Below are positions 49,073 through 62,210 of a stretch of 64,000 nucleotides of DNA, in pieces. The DNA is from Hymenoscyphus infarciens (Eukaryota > Ascomycota > Leotiomycetes > Helotiales > Helotiaceae). Below the pieces are notes generated by a model. It was not told the DNA's origin, searched no databases, and worked only from the letters and a program-made list of their open reading frames with translations. The position numbers and the translations under genes were made by a program. The DNA is taken from NCBI GenBank assembly GCA_001414345.1, contig LLCB01000047.1, positions 1 through 64,000 on the forward strand. Reading direction: 5' to 3'. Within the stretch, counting starts at the first letter, position 1; the number at the start of each line of letters is the position of its first letter.

Positions 49073-50066
49073 TAGGGAGATATGGGAAGGGGAGAGGGAG
49101 GAAAATGTGGTGGTAGAACTGAGGAGCAATTGCAAAAATGGATTTATGAACTATCGCTTTTCGTGGCTGTGGATTCGGGCCCCCGGGAGGTTTTGTGTCT
49201 TGTGTGTTTAGCAAGTCTCAATTTGGGATGGAGCACTGATTTTCGATGCCATTTTCTGCAGATAAACATTTCAGCGAGTGATAAATGAAGGAGCGGTTAG
49301 TTCCCTCCTGGAAAGTGTACATAGTACACCACTCCCCATCAAATATACCTCATCAGCTTCCCTATTCTCATGTCTATCATTTTATTTTCACCTTGGAGAG
49401 AACTTTTGCGCCTTGCCTTTTTTTCTCATACACGAGGTCATGCCATGCTTCAGCATACACCTGAACAAGAAATACACAATGTTATTACCCTAAGGTGTAT
49501 AGGAGAATTGAATTTCTTGTAAGAAGTTTGGGACGAATAAGTTTTGCTTGACTTAATTATCTGGTATTTCCCTTTTCCAGGTTACCTCGAGCCTTTCTAT
49601 TCTTGGGTAAAAGAGGTCAGGACTGGATAGAACGAAGCTGAAATAGTTGAACTTTGAACTATCAAATAGTATTTGGCATTGTTTTTAGCGTTCAAATGTG
49701 ATTCCTCCCTGTAGCTGAAAACGGGAACAGTTGTGAGATTTTGAAATGTTCGTAAGAAGATTATGGATTCACACAGAAAGAAAAAAACTAGAATTCCTAA
49801 TGTTTGCTTTTCCAATACTCTTTTTAGAACCTGAAGTCAACTTTCTGTTCATATCAAGTGGTTCTTCACCTTTCACTATTGGGTGAATGACACACATGGT
49901 AGTCAAAAACCGTTCACAGCCCTGCATCCTTCCAGTCTCTCATCTCACACCTCTTTCTTATCTTCAATCTTGCAAGCTTTTCCCACAGTGACTTTGCCAC
50001 AAGTCGGCCACAACTTTGTTCTATATCTCCAACTCAAAACCGTTACCTCCTGGTATCTCTCTTGCA
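49073..50066. other. Intergenic cap2 to membrane-protein gene
   Basis: No supported gene. The final 200 bp is C/T-rich 5' flank. Confidence 0.5.
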
Positions 50067-51764
50067 ATGCGTCAGCTATGGCGTCTTCTCTCCCCACTTC
50101 TCTTTGCTGTCATCATACGGGGGATCCAAGGGATAGCTCCTTCATCGACATATTTGACAGCGCCCTCAACGCGGAGCGACAACAGAGAAGTCATCTTCCA
50201 CAGCACGTCTGCGGCGCAAATAACAACACCTCCCAATCTAGAACTTATCAAGAAGCGAGCAGAGATGCCGATACAATACTGCGGGTTTGTCGATGGGAAA
50301 AAAGGCTGGTCGCCCTTCGTACCGCCCTCAAGTCAAAAGACAACAAATTGACGGAAGGAAGAATATAAGCTAACTTGCTGGGGAATATAGATTCAAGCTT
50401 AGGCTGTATTGCACCGAGCTCCTGTTGTTGGAACACGGATCTCATGGCTGTGGGATGTTGCGATAGTGTCACCTCACATGCGACTTGTTTCTTTTATACG
50501 AGTTGCATTGATGATAGTGCGGGGAGTATTACCAGCTTTCCGGTGGGAACACCTTATATTCAGACTTGGTTGGTACACTCCTGCCGCTTGTCGTGAAAGT
50601 ACGAAATTTGGCATGCTAATTTTACATACTTTATAGTACAGGTGGACGCAAGTGTATGCACCTTTCATATACCTCTGGCTTCCAGCAATATGTAAGTAAT
50701 TCCTTTCCAAAACAAAATTGTCACTCTTGCGGTATTAATAGTTTGATTTCAAAAAACAGATATGTGGGAATCTCAGCCCGTCACCAACGAGCATGCTTCC
50801 AACTTATTTCAATGAGCCCCCAGACGAACCGAAGGGAACCGCCCAAAGGCTTCTCATGGGCTCTAAAGAACTTGGCTTGAATCCAACTGCAACAACAACA
50901 GCGAAAGAAACCATCACAGCTGAGATAACACTTCCACCCTCACCTCCTTCCTCTCCCAGCACCACCAAAACAACACCATCAACCTCCTCGGTCTTTTCTA
51001 CTTCTTCGGCCGTTCCACCCCATCACCATGAGATCAACACAGGAACAATAATAGGCGCGTCTGTCGGGAGTGCCATCTTCGGCCTCGCGGCCGCTTCCAT
51101 CCTCGCATTCTTCTATATCCGAAAGAGAAACGAGAGGAGGAGATTGGAAATGGCGAATAATAGACGGAATGCTTTAGCGCACGCTGGCGTTAGCGATCCT
51201 CCAGCTTATCGTTCTCCAGGGCCCAGGAATCCACCCCCTCTTGTTTTGGTTGGCGGACCTGCTGAACTGGTTGGTGGACCGGGTGGTGTTGAGGGACCGA
51301 AATCTATGGCTACAACTAAAGGAAGACCCGAGTTAGATGGTGCATCTGGGATCGGTGGAATGGCCGAGTTGGATGGAAATTACGCAGCTCATGAAAATAA
51401 CGCACATCATGAACTTCAAGGAGATGGTCATGTGAATGTTCCTTACATCCACGTCTCATCAGCAGAGCATGAGGATGAGGACGACGAGGAGCTTCCAAGA
51501 CCAATACTTACTGGGGGCCCAATGCTTTCGGATACTCATACTGGAAACGTTCCTTACCCAGCGGATCAACAATTTTCTAGGCTTCCCTCGGCTAGGCAGC
51601 TTAGTTGGATTCTTCGGCAGCTTGATGAACCAGACGAGGAACTTGAGGGGAGTTGGGGTGCTGTGGCGGGTGAAGGTGGAGGAAGCGGAGGTGTGGATAG
51701 GGGTGTGGAGAGGTCGGAACATGGAAGGACGAGTAGTTGGGGGGGTGGGCCTCCACAGGGGTGA
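50067..51764 (+). CDS. Secreted/single-pass Cys-rich membrane protein
   Basis: Reconstructed as join(50067..50331, 50391..50568, 50637..50691, 50760..51764): 1503 nt, 500 residues. There is a hydrophobic signal peptide (about 1-22, RLLSPLLFAVIIRG). An extracellular Cys-rich part (about 76-170) follows: QYCGFVDG, GCIAPSSCCWN, VGCCDS, CFFYTSCID and TCTGGRKC, a spacing shared by many fungal cell-surface proteins with a mucin-like stalk. Next are a Thr/Ser/Pro stretch (TTKTTPSTSSVFSTSS), one transmembrane helix (about 262-287, IGASVGSAIFGLAAASILAF) and a basic stop-transfer (RKRNERRR). The cytoplasmic tail has Gly/Pro repeats (VGGPAELVGGPGGVEGP) and an acidic patch. The architecture resembles cell-wall sensors, but no WSC domain is convincing. 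The first intron has a weak donor (GTCAAA); the others are standard. Confidence 0.8.
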
Positions 51765-53093
51765 AGCTGAGGTTGGTTGGAAGTGGTATGATTTCGTTGC
51801 GCTGTATAAGAGAAATAGATACTAATGGAAATGGAAATATTGGAGAGTTAAGAAGAATGATAAGTGGTTCAATTGAAAAGACATTCGGGTAACGGCCGAC
51901 AGCTTGGTTTTTTGTTTTACTGCAATATCTTGTAAGAGAAGTCTCCTTTTTTAGAAGAGTCTTAGACGTTTAAAATCATGCAGTGGGTAGAGGGGTGGTA
52001 ATAAAAAAGTTACCATACTCATATTTTAACTATTATTCCAATCTTGAGTCTATGAATACTTGGAAATGATACAACCTCGGAGGTCTATTCAATCTTATGG
52101 AAGTAATACTAGCTATGGTAATGAAACTCAATGGTTTATGAATGTGTAGTATAGCATAATGAGTCCGATGTTTGTTAATAATAGTCTGCTTTCTTTTTCC
52201 TGTCTCAAGTTAATTTCACATCAATCGCACTCTCAAAAGATCATTTTCGCAGACAATTTTTCGACTCCGGAGCTGAAATATTGCTCTAAATCTGAAGCCT
52301 AGCTGCACGAACAAAGTTGTAACCTTCGGGATAGAGAACAAAAATAAGGCCCCCAACACAACAAACGGAAATTCAAAGACCATCACGAATGAAACCCCCT
52401 TTATTCTCGCGAAAGCCCGTTCTTAATTCCCTTAAATCTCAGCTCAATATGTTCCCAGTCTAATTCTTAAACTTTCTGGACTTCTTCGCATGTTTTGGAG
52501 TCCTTCGTGTAAGGAAAAAGACCCGCGCCTCTATGTTAAAAAAACAAAATACAAACCCGCGGCAGTTGGGAAGCAAAGACCTCAATCAGTCATATGTTTC
52601 AATAAGTGTAGATTAGATGTCGTAGAGTTTAGAGAAAGTGAACACTAAAGGTAAAGGTTGTCTTAAGAATAGTCGACAAATTCGGTTTTACATAGTATCT
52701 AGAAGAATCAGGATCGTACAAGAGGTGTTTCCGAAGTAAGCTATGGAGAAAGTTTCCAGCAAATAGGCTATCTTAGAGACGACTTAATTTTTTTTGCATT
52801 TCCCGCTTTTGAAAAGTCAGGATCTCTCAGAACTATAATTTTAGAGACAATGTAATTTTGTTCTAATTTGCTTGTTCGAAGACCTGAGATGTACAAAGTA
52901 TCTCTTCTGTCAAATATTTTTCCACGTCTTATGTCACGATTGAGCGGTGTGTAAAAGATGTTTATGAATGAGTAATCGATTCCTAACGTCTATTTCTAAG
53001 CACCTAATTATCTAACTTGTAACTCGCAACTTTATACTGACAACACTATCGATTCGGAAAGCGACCTGGCCCTGTGAAAATGAGTTTGTTAGC
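51765..53093. other. Non-coding, AT-rich in part
   Basis: 3' flank of the membrane-protein gene, then sequence with no supported feature. Confidence 0.45.
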
Positions 53094-53414
53094 ATGCTAG
53101 AAAGAAACGAGCTGGAGCGAATGGATAATCGGTACAAGGAGAGGGCGGGACCAAAAGCTCGTCCTCGCTTTTCGAAGAAGGCTGTAGTCTTAGAAAGCGT
53201 CTTAGAGAAAAATGATCCTGCGCAAGAAACTAACGGTGCTGTTTAGAAGATGATTGAGAGTGGAATTGAGGCAATTGACCAACGAACAGAGCTCGATTCC
53301 AGCGCTTAGAATCAACGAATTGAACTTGAATCAAGTACTTAGGAGGCTCCAAAAGTTCATAAAAGCCGTAAGCGAAAGAACAAAGATTTTGGGCTAATGA
53401 CTACCAAGGTCCTG
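53094..53414 (+). pseudogene. Degenerate ORF with three CAG-to-TAG stops
   Basis: One frame of about 107 codons runs MLERNELERMDNRYKER.. to ..KSRKRKNKDFGLM and is interrupted only by three TAG codons (after TNGAV, DSSA and ESST). Each fits CAG (Gln) changed to TAG, a CpA-to-TpA change typical of RIP. The wording is charged and coiled-coil-like, reminiscent of transposon-borne or gag-like proteins, but the family is not recognised. Confidence 0.5.
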
Positions 53415-54303
53415 GTGAGTCGACTTACATAGTAGCAAAAAGCAGTGGGAAGTAGGTTATACTTTACTTGACTCCTTGCTTTCCTCTAGTTATATAAGGA
53501 AAATGATAAATAAAATTAATATATCTATTAACCGAGAAGACTTCCTCACGATAGTGGCGACGGTTCCCCTTAAGTCGCCTATCCTTCAATTTAAAGATAA
53601 GATGCTAGGCAGGGTAGGAGTGCCAGCTGAGATATAAATCCTATTCCGCTGGTAGAAATGGGTATTTGAGGGTACGTGTACACATCTGGGTGCCAGACTA
53701 GCTAATGACTTCCTTCAACTTGCCGGGAGTAGTAGAGACGCAAATTCTACGGATGTAGATGAGTCGGTAAATCGGAGACATTTTATAACCTTGATTATCT
53801 TTAGAGATGCCCTGGGCCATAATCCAGCGTTTTGTGGCGAGTGGCGTTAATCGTGATACTGCTGCTGGGTAGCTTCAAGGCGGAAATAAGGGGTGTTTTT
53901 ATTGATACCCCATTTGTCCAAGTTGCCCTGCGACCAGAGACCTACGCCGCAATTGGCTTTATGCTACGAGTAAGTTCTTCTATTCTGTTGAGTATACTGA
54001 CATGGCCTCCAGAGCACTTAAATCAGCAACGAGAAGTACGCCAAATACCTACGTCGTGTTCACGAGTACCGTCAGAAATGCCGACGCCGCGATGAAATTC
54101 TACTTTCAATTCCTTAATTTTTGTACTGCCTATCTACCATTTTTTCCATCCTATCACATTCCATTCCTTCAGGGTTCCATGGTAGAATAAAAAAAGCAAA
54201 GACTCCCAGCGAAAGTATCATACAAACTCTACATTTTGATCCGTATCATGAAACCCGCGTTTTAAGCTAGTGTATATGACGTTCAGCGCGAAACAGAGAG
54301 AAA
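53415..54303. other. Remnant sequence downstream of the degenerate ORF
   Basis: Continues as mixed, partly protein-like text (about 53560-53970) without a stable frame; likely the same decayed element. The last 150 bp is the 3' flank of the kinase gene. Confidence 0.4.
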
Positions 54304-57300
54304 TTATTTACGTCTTCCATTACCACTTCCACCACTTCGGGACTTGATAGCAGGAGAATCAAAAACATCGCGGAATGCCTCAAGTTGCCCCGCCATTGTC
54401 GCCAATTGTCGTGAGAGCTCATTACTCATTTCCTCTCTTGATGCAGTGCCCGCAAGAGCAGCAGCAGATGGTGGTGCACCGAGAGATGGGAAGTGGTCAA
54501 AGGTGTAAGTTTGGTTGAGGTTGGTCGGGTGAGAGGTTGGTCCAGGACCCATGTTGGTATATTCGCCACTCGATTGTCCTCCTTCGGGCTCAGAGAAGTC
54601 GGAGATATCGTTGATGTCGCGCGACGGGGAGGGGTCAAGAGCCATGTCAAGGTCGATACGACTATCTCGATCAAGGTTGATACGAGTGTCTTCCGCAAGG
54701 TATAGAGATGGCTCGTAACCATTGTTGGGTGCGGCATAAGAGACGTGACGTTCGAACTCGAATGGGTTACCGGTGTTCAAGTGCTCGCTGCTGGTAGAAC
54801 CAACATCCGAGTTTGCGGTGGATGGTCGAACCATGTCGTTGGAGTAAGAATCTGGCATACTCATATCGAGATCAATGAGGGATTCTGCGACAGAGCGACG
54901 ATCCATGTTGGGAAGTGCAGCGGGGAGACCACCACCAAATGCACCACCGAGAGGCTCTGTAGGATGATGAACCAAAGTTGGACGACCGCCGGCACCAGGA
55001 GTGATGGTTGGACGTGGGAGTTCGTAGCTCGAGGCTGGGAATCGTGATACCTCAGGATCTGCGGAAGCAGGAGGAGCCATAGATGGGAACTTCCAGTCTT
55101 GGGTACGTCTGTTGGGATTGATGTCTGCTGGATCGCTCAATGCTGGACGGTGGAAGTCGGAATAACCATCATCCTCGGCTTGACGAGCACCTGGCTTGAT
55201 GGTACCCATGTCAGGAAAGCTTGAGAGTCCAGTCTCCATGTCATGGCCACCAAGATCAATCATTGACTCGCGAGTAGATGTGCGTCCGGTATCACTGCGG
55301 AGGGGAAGATCGGATGCAAAGTTGAATTGGGATGGTGGAGGTTCATGGAGGTCGGGAGGGGGCTGATTATACTGTTGTGGGGCCATGTTGTAGTGACTTT
55401 GACTCGAAGTCTTGTAATCACTCAAGGTGTTTGGGTCGAAGACCTTGGCCAATGGAGGCGGCAAGCGGGCAAGTGCTTCTGGTGGAGGACGTCGGCGCCC
55501 AGTTTGCTTTGGACGAACCGTGTCTTCCTTGAATTCAACTGCATTACCAGCATAGACTGCGTCGATATCCAATGATGTTGAGATTTGAGAAACCTGTGCA
55601 TCAAAGTTGGTTGTAGTGCTGAAGTTCCAATCATCTGATAATGCAGGAGCAGAGAGTCCGGAAACATCTTCTGCGGCACCGCCCTGTTGAAAGAGTGATT
55701 TGCGAGAACCGCCTTGATCTGTCCAAACTCTGTAAGCAACAACGAGACTGACAAGGCTTGCTGTTGGGTATTCGCCCTCGGTATTCGCGATATACTTGTG
55801 CTCCTGAACCTCTTCGATGGTTGGTCGCTTTTCGATGTCTCTCTCAAGGCAACATGCGATGATGTCTTTCAACGCGTCCGAGTATTGGTCGCCTTCGAGC
55901 CGAGGAGCGTTTTCTGCACTTTCCAAACTCTGAATAATGGCATCCATTGTTAGAAGACCATTCTTGACGTACGGAGGTGCGCCAGTGGCAATCTCGAAGA
56001 TGAGCGCGCCAAGAGCCCATATATCAATTTCCTTGCCGTAACTCGCACCTTGTGGCGCAAGCAACAACTCGGGTGCCATCCAATGCGGGGTACCGAGAAT
56101 GGTTGTGCGCTTGTCTTGGCTGAGCTTGCCTTCAGCGATACCAGCAACACCAAAATCACAAAGTTGCAAAGAGCCTTGCTCCGTAATGAGAACATTGGCA
56201 GCTTTGATATCGCGATGAATGAGACCAACTTTGTGAACCCACATGATTCCTTCGGCCACTTCTCGCACAATTGGGATGACCCAGTTTTCGCCCAGTCCAT
56301 TTGGCGCAGTTGGCTTCATCTGGTAGACAAGTCAGATCTGATCACAAAGGTATTGAAAGGATGACCGCTTACCAAAGTAGAGATGCTTCCTCCGCTGCAA
56401 TATTCAGTAACGAGCCATACTGTGCTTCCGTAATGCTCGGCCTCGATGACCACATTGATGTTTTTGGCACTACTATCTCGTAAGGTTCTCAAAGCAGTGA
56501 TTTCCTTTTGGATGTCGCTGAATGCATCGGAACCCTTTGGATTTGCCATATCAGCTTCCTCCATATTGAGAACCTTGACTGCTACGAGGTCTTTGGTCTC
56601 GGTGTTCGTGCTATTCAAAGGTCAGTCAGCATCAATATCGATGGAAAGGCGGCTACATACCCCATATATACTCGACCGAAAGAACCCTTGCCGATCAGTT
56701 CCATGAGTTGGTATTTTGGTGGAGATCTACCAGTAGTAGCACACAGCTCTTCAGCGGCGTTTTGCATCTTTTTGGCATCCTCAACTGCTCGAATCTTGGG
56801 CTCGTTCGTCCCCCGAACCTGTAGTCTCGATGTGGACGCCATTCTGGAAGGAGTTGCTGGTATATCTTCTGCTGGGATGTCTTCCGCTCCGTCCAGAGAA
56901 ATGATGGGACTAGGGGTTGTTGCCTTGTCGCAGTCCCCCGAAGGAGTTGGCAGTTCTTTTGCGTCGTCGGCCGAAAAGAGGATACCAGGGGTTGCCTTGT
57001 CGCAGGCTTTTGAAGGGGTTGTTGATAGATCTTCTGCGTCGCCAGCCGAAAAGTGGAGATCAAGTTTCTTGTCGCAGTCGGTATACAAGTCGTCCGATAA
57101 TACTTTTAAGGGTCTTGGAGTTTGAGCAGAATAGCTGTCTGATCGTCGAGGACGAGGACTCACATCAGCAGTGCTAGTCGAGGAGTCTCGATAATGGGCA
57201 GGCCGTGCCGAGCGGCTGGCTTGTTTTGGCTTGGGAGGAGTCGCGTCGTATAAGTCCTCGTGGTCTCCTGGCTCTTCAACAGGTGGGTTTCTGTTTCTGG

Positions 57301-59899
57301 GGGTGACAGGAGCAACTAGATAATAGCCTTCCGGGTCAGGTTCAACGTTTGAAATTGGGTTTTTAGACTTTTCACGAGTTGGACTGTTGGCTGGAGAATA
57401 TGCTCCGTCAAAAGAAGGAAAGAGAAAAGCCCAATTTCCGAGATTTGGCGACGGGACTTTGGGGGATTTAGTAAATGTAACAGCCTCAGAGCGCTTTCGG
57501 ATGAGATTCTCAGATTTGGTGCCTCTGAGTGTTAGAAGAAAGGGAATTTTGTATCGTGAACAAGGCCCGTGTGAGCAGTTGTAGTTATGACTTCGTTCTT
57601 CGTAATAAAACGCTTCCTCTTCAGATGCTTCTGATTCTTCCGGGAGAGGGATCAATCTTCCACGGATCGGGCTTGTACGTGAACTGGCCGCTGCACTACG
57701 TGAAAGAGGACTGAAAGCTGTAACTGGAGCCGGGAAGGTGGTAGAATCCTCACCAGCAGCACTGGGCGGGCTTGGTGGTGGATTGAACAAGGAGTTAAGT
57801 TCATCAGATGGCCCTGCCACCTGTATTCCTCTGCCCACGCTCGTATTTACTGCAAGCACGGGTTTCACAGCGTAAGAATCGCCCAATTTTGATGGTCGAG
57901 GCCATCCATTGGCTGTTGCGGCCTGTCTCGGGTTCCGTCTAACCCCTTCCTCAGCCTGCAGAACCCCACTCATTAGCCACCGCACTAAGATTATTGCGCG
58001 CACATCGTCGGCTAAAGAGCTCGACGACACCTCAAGACCACTTACCATCAACGCGGCATCACCAACCTCATCACTACGCCCTCCAACAAGCTCACCGGTC
58101 GTCTCATCGATCAGACAGCTTATATATTGCACACTGCCGTCTTTAGGTGGCCGTCGTCTGAGTCGAGATTCAGCCCATGGCACTGGTTGGATCAAGTCTG
58201 CCCGTATCGACACCGCAGATGCTTCACGACGGTGCCCTCGTCGGATCTTCTCACCTCCAAAGATTGGTAAGGGCTTTTGCTCCTCATTCAACCCCCCTAG
58301 CTGACGATAATTCTCTCTCACAGGAGATGCACGCGCACTTGTCCCGGCTCGACTGGGAGACTTCACAAGCTGGACCGGCCCCTGCCCATAACTCTTGGTT
58401 GCATCGTATCCCGAAGATGGCCAACTGGGTCGTTTCTTAATAGGAGAGCCACCATCCATCGAAGACACGGATACTCGTGATGGGGTCTGGGCCCCTGGCG
58501 TCGTAGGACTTGCGAGGATTGGAAACCGTCCTCGCGAGGTTCTTGAGCCACGCGCTCGGTGCTTCTTGACAGATTCGACGTCTGTGGTGCCAATGGCGGC
58601 CAACGAGGGAAGCGACAACGGGATCAATCTTTTATCGGCTGCTAATTGTGGATGCGAATATGAAATTGCGCTGTTCTCTTTTACTGGTATGTTGTCGTCG
58701 TCAAAGGGATCCGAAGCTTCACTAACATGACTGGTGTAGGATTGATCGCCGAAATCATTCTGATCATCTTGACTCGCAAACTCGCTACCACTTTGACGAT
58801 GAGCATCCACGGGAGAGTCGAGAAAGGTCGGTGATAAACAATAAAACCGCGAAGAAAAATGCGGACCTGGTTCAGGGTTTGGGTGCGGATGCGGGGCAAA
58901 GGTGTCGCCACCACGACTGCTCGAGGGTTGGTCGCCGAAGTCATTCTGATGAGCTTGACCTGCAAATTGGCCATCCTCTTCGCCCTGAACGTCATTGGTC
59001 GACTCGTCAATCCCAAAGATGTTGTTTCGTGAAGCAAAACCCGAAAAAAAATCGACACCTGCTTCAGGATCTGGGTGTGGAGTAAAGGTTCTTGAAATTC
59101 GATCAGGCCGAACACTGTCCCTTTCTCGTCGACGGTTAAGGATATCTCTTGATCGCGAGCGAGCGGTGCTTTTCTGAACTCGATAACTCTGAACACGATG
59201 ACTTGGCCTATAGAATGCTTCTGCCGCAGAGGAAGTTACGCTTATCCGGTCATCTCCTCCTCGTGGTACCGATCGCATCCAGTCTGCGTCGGTATGGGAT
59301 AGGTTCTCAAGCGCAAAATTGATTCTTTGGTTTGAATGCTGACCGTCTGGTCTGGGCGTGCCTGCTCTGAATGCTGGATCGACTGCTCGCAATGTGGGAG
59401 TCCCCCTTCGCATCAGTGGTACGAGTGGTGCTAAGGTCGAATCCAATGACATGATTGTTGAACGATGGGATGAAGACGATGTCGACCGGTCCTTCTTTCT
59501 GCTGAAAATCTTTCTCAACTTCTCAATCGTCTGGCTCCGTTTGATCGGACGGCGGGCACCCACGATGGATTGCACGACCGTCGACGCGTTCAACTTGAGC
59601 ATTGAATATCTTGAGCTCCGAGGAGCTGGTATCCTCTGGAGGGGCGTCTTGGCTCGCTCCATCGCCATGGGGTATTGTTGCTCTAGCGGCGGCTCCATCT
59701 CTTCAGCATCGTGAAGCGCGTGGGGAGACACATAATCCGGGCTGTTGTTCCGTGATGGGCCTACCATAAGGTCCATATTGATGATGCCGTCTTGTTCTAA
59801 GACGTCCATCGCGATGGTTGGTGCTCTCCTGGCAATCGGAGTTGAATTGACGCCGGATCGTTGTCGCCGCAGCGGTGAGGTCCTAAGACCGTTGTCCAT
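54304..59899 (-). CDS. Ste20/GCK-family protein kinase with very long N-terminal extension
   Basis: Reconstructed as complement(54304..56319, 56373..56610, 56661..59899): 5493 nt, 1830 residues, phases closing. Residues 1 to about 1060 are Ser/Pro/Arg-rich and probably disordered, with patches such as FPILASPTTPG and VRRNPRQAA and no other domain I recognise. The kinase domain is at about 1062-1330: LIGKGSFGRVYMG, VAVKVLN, WLVTEYCSGGSI, LIHRDIKAANVLI (about 1192-1204), CDFGVAG (DFG 1214-1216) and GTPHWMAPELL. These are the sequence signatures of Ste20-related germinal-centre kinases. The C-terminal about 500 residues are again low-complexity, ending with a short helical ELSRQLATMAGQLEAF. Kic1/Nak1/POD-6 of the morphogenesis (RAM/MOR) network is one candidate ortholog and Sps1-like kinases another; I cannot decide between them. 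The long 5' exon could include an earlier alternative start, and a shorter protein from an internal Met is possible. Confidence 0.85.
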
Positions 59900-60470
59900 G
59901 TTGTTGTCGTTTGTGTCACCGAGTTCCTTTGGGCCTCCGCCGTGCGCCTTCTCACTCCACTGCTCTCAATCAAATCAACGCATGTTGTCGTTGGATGTCG
60001 CCGTGTTGAAAGTTTCGAGGATGTCGAGGACTCGAGAAGTTCTCTTGTGCGCGACCCAAATCAAGTGGCGCGGGTCGCGGGGGCTCGAATGTCGAGTGCA
60101 CCTGTGAGGTTCTGAGTATCTCGAGGCCATCCATCATCAATCAAGGCCGCTGGTTCTGCCTTTTCTCCCACGCCACAACACCACCACCGCATCAAATCAC
60201 ACCCGCAAAACAGCGTTGGAAAGCTCATGCTCTCAGTTCTCACATGGTCCACGGTGCATTTCGTTTGTGTGGAGTTGAAGGATGCTATCCATCTTCCAAC
60301 GTTGGAGTGGTGATGAGCTTCTTCCAAAGTCGGCTCATATTCGGCAATTGCCGTGGACAGCACGCTAATTAACCGAAAACTCTATATCTTCACGGCACAC
60401 ACCCAATCGGATGGTTATCGCTCATGCGGACCGTAGATGGGTCTTCTCCACTGCCCTCAACAAGGCGGCT

Positions 60471-60504
60471 GCACCTGCCTGCACCTGCCTGCACCTGCCT
60501 GCAC
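60471..60504 (+). repeat. 10-bp tandem repeat (GCACCTGCCT)3.4
   Basis: Three perfect units plus GCAC. Confidence 0.95.
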
Positions 60505-60804
60505 GCTATCTGTGGGAGACGACGTGAATCTTTGGCTCCTCGCGCTGTGAATCAGATCTCAGCTCAAAACCACAAGAATAGATGCGTGAAAGGTTTTGCA
60601 AAACAAATCGCATGCATTGCAAAGAACAGTGTATTACTGCATTGCATCAATCGTGGGAAGCAATCCCCTCCAATCTACAGTCAATAGGGATTTTGTGCTG
60701 GTCAAGAAAGTACAAAGGCTGCACATCTACAACTGGCCTTCAAATCAAGCTCCTCTGCTTCAATCTCATATATTGCCTTGAGGGCCGCTCCTTCCCTTTA
60801 CTCT

Positions 60805-60995
60805 GCAATGGCTGGGTCGTGCCTTCCTTTTGAATATGTTGTGGGTCACTCGCACCTTCCCCAGCATTTTCTCAATCCCCTCGTGGGTCGCTCCTACACT
60901 TAGTTCGGTACTGGTCGCTCTTTCCATTGGATATGGCCCGGAGTGGGTCACTCGCCAAACGATCGTACTGGGTCACTCCTTCCACTCCGCAATTT
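60805..60995 (+). repeat. Degenerate repeat built on GGGTCACTC
   Basis: Six related words: GGGTCGTGCC (60810), GGGTCACTCGCACC (60842), GGGTCGCTCC (60884), GGTCGCTCTTTCC (60911), GGGTCACTCGCC (60955) and GGGTCACTCCTTCC (60979), spaced about 25-45 bp, each followed by C/T-rich text. Confidence 0.6.
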
Positions 60996-62210
60996 CGCTA
61001 CCCCTGAATCCACGTTGGGGGGCCATGCCATGTGTGAGAAGGTCGTTGAGATGAAAATGCATGAAGTCTCGTCATTTTTCCAATCAACCAGTGCAGAAAT
61101 ACTGAAAATGACACCCAAAAATGACAATGAAGATTCAACACTTGAGTCTGCAGTGCAAGCCCAGCAGGAGTCGCCAAAAGAAAGTACATCACTCCACCCC
61201 TGAAGTCATCTCCAGAGTCGAAGAGCTCGAAACCACCAAGCAAGTTCTTGTGTCTCCATTTTGCCAGGGCATGTCGGCGTTTTGGATTCGTGGGACCAGC
61301 AATTGTGGCTACGTACATCTGTTTGCTTGAATATGCTTCAAATCGTCACTCCTTATGCAAGCGAGGAGATGTTTCAAACTGAATTGCTTTCGAAAACGAA
61401 GTCTTGGTTGATCACATACCACTCACTCGATGCCTTTAGTGGGAAGAGCGGTCCAACTTCAGATTTTTGCGCCTTCCAATCCGTGTCTTCCAGCGAATTC
61501 GCCAGTGTGAGAGATCTCTCGCTAGTGCCTATGGTTTTGCTGGACCTTTTGCGTTGCTAGCCAAGTACCAAGTTCCAATATCTCAACCTCCTTCTCTCCC
61601 CTTCTTTCAAGCGACTTCTGGGATCGAGCTACTTGAACGATGATTGGAACACCACACTCATGGGTCCTCTTCATCGTCATCTTATTCTTCGTTTTTGGGA
61701 GTCTTGATTGATTCGTGTCGCAACAGCCGATCAAAACGAAAATATTCCTTGGTTCCTTGACGGTGCCTGTCACGAAGAGCTAATGGAGAAGTGTGGTGAT
61801 CTTTCTCGAATTGCCAACTCTCCCTTCGAGATGCTGTGGTGCAATGGTAAACGACTTTACGGACTTGACGCAATGATGACGGTCTTTCCTTATTCCGCCA
61901 CTGCGCCTGTCACGAGTCAATGAGGTGGGGTGATCTTTTATTGATCGCTAATAATTCTTTTGAACTCCTTGACACAGTATTGAAGATGGCCCACATCCCT
62001 GGAAACCTTGCTCACTTTCAATGATTGTCTTCCTTGGTTCTTCATTCTGGTTTGATGATCTTGGATCTTCAAGTCGTGACTGGTACCGCGGGACATAGTA
62101 AGTTCCACATCTCTCTCCCACATATGAATGATACTAACACGATGCAGTGAAACCTCTTCGATTCAAATCAAATCAGGGTCGCGGAAAGGCTTCTAGTCTT
62201 CACATTCGGT

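Larger units (their letters stand above)
59900..62210. other. Accessory intergenic region with small repeats
   Basis: 59900-60400 is the 5' flank of the kinase gene. After that no reading frame is longer than about 100 codons and none resembles a known family. Two repeats are listed separately. Weak paired text (CCTGTCACGA..GTGATCTTT) at about 61767-61802 and 61908-61938 suggests another old duplication. Confidence 0.5.
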
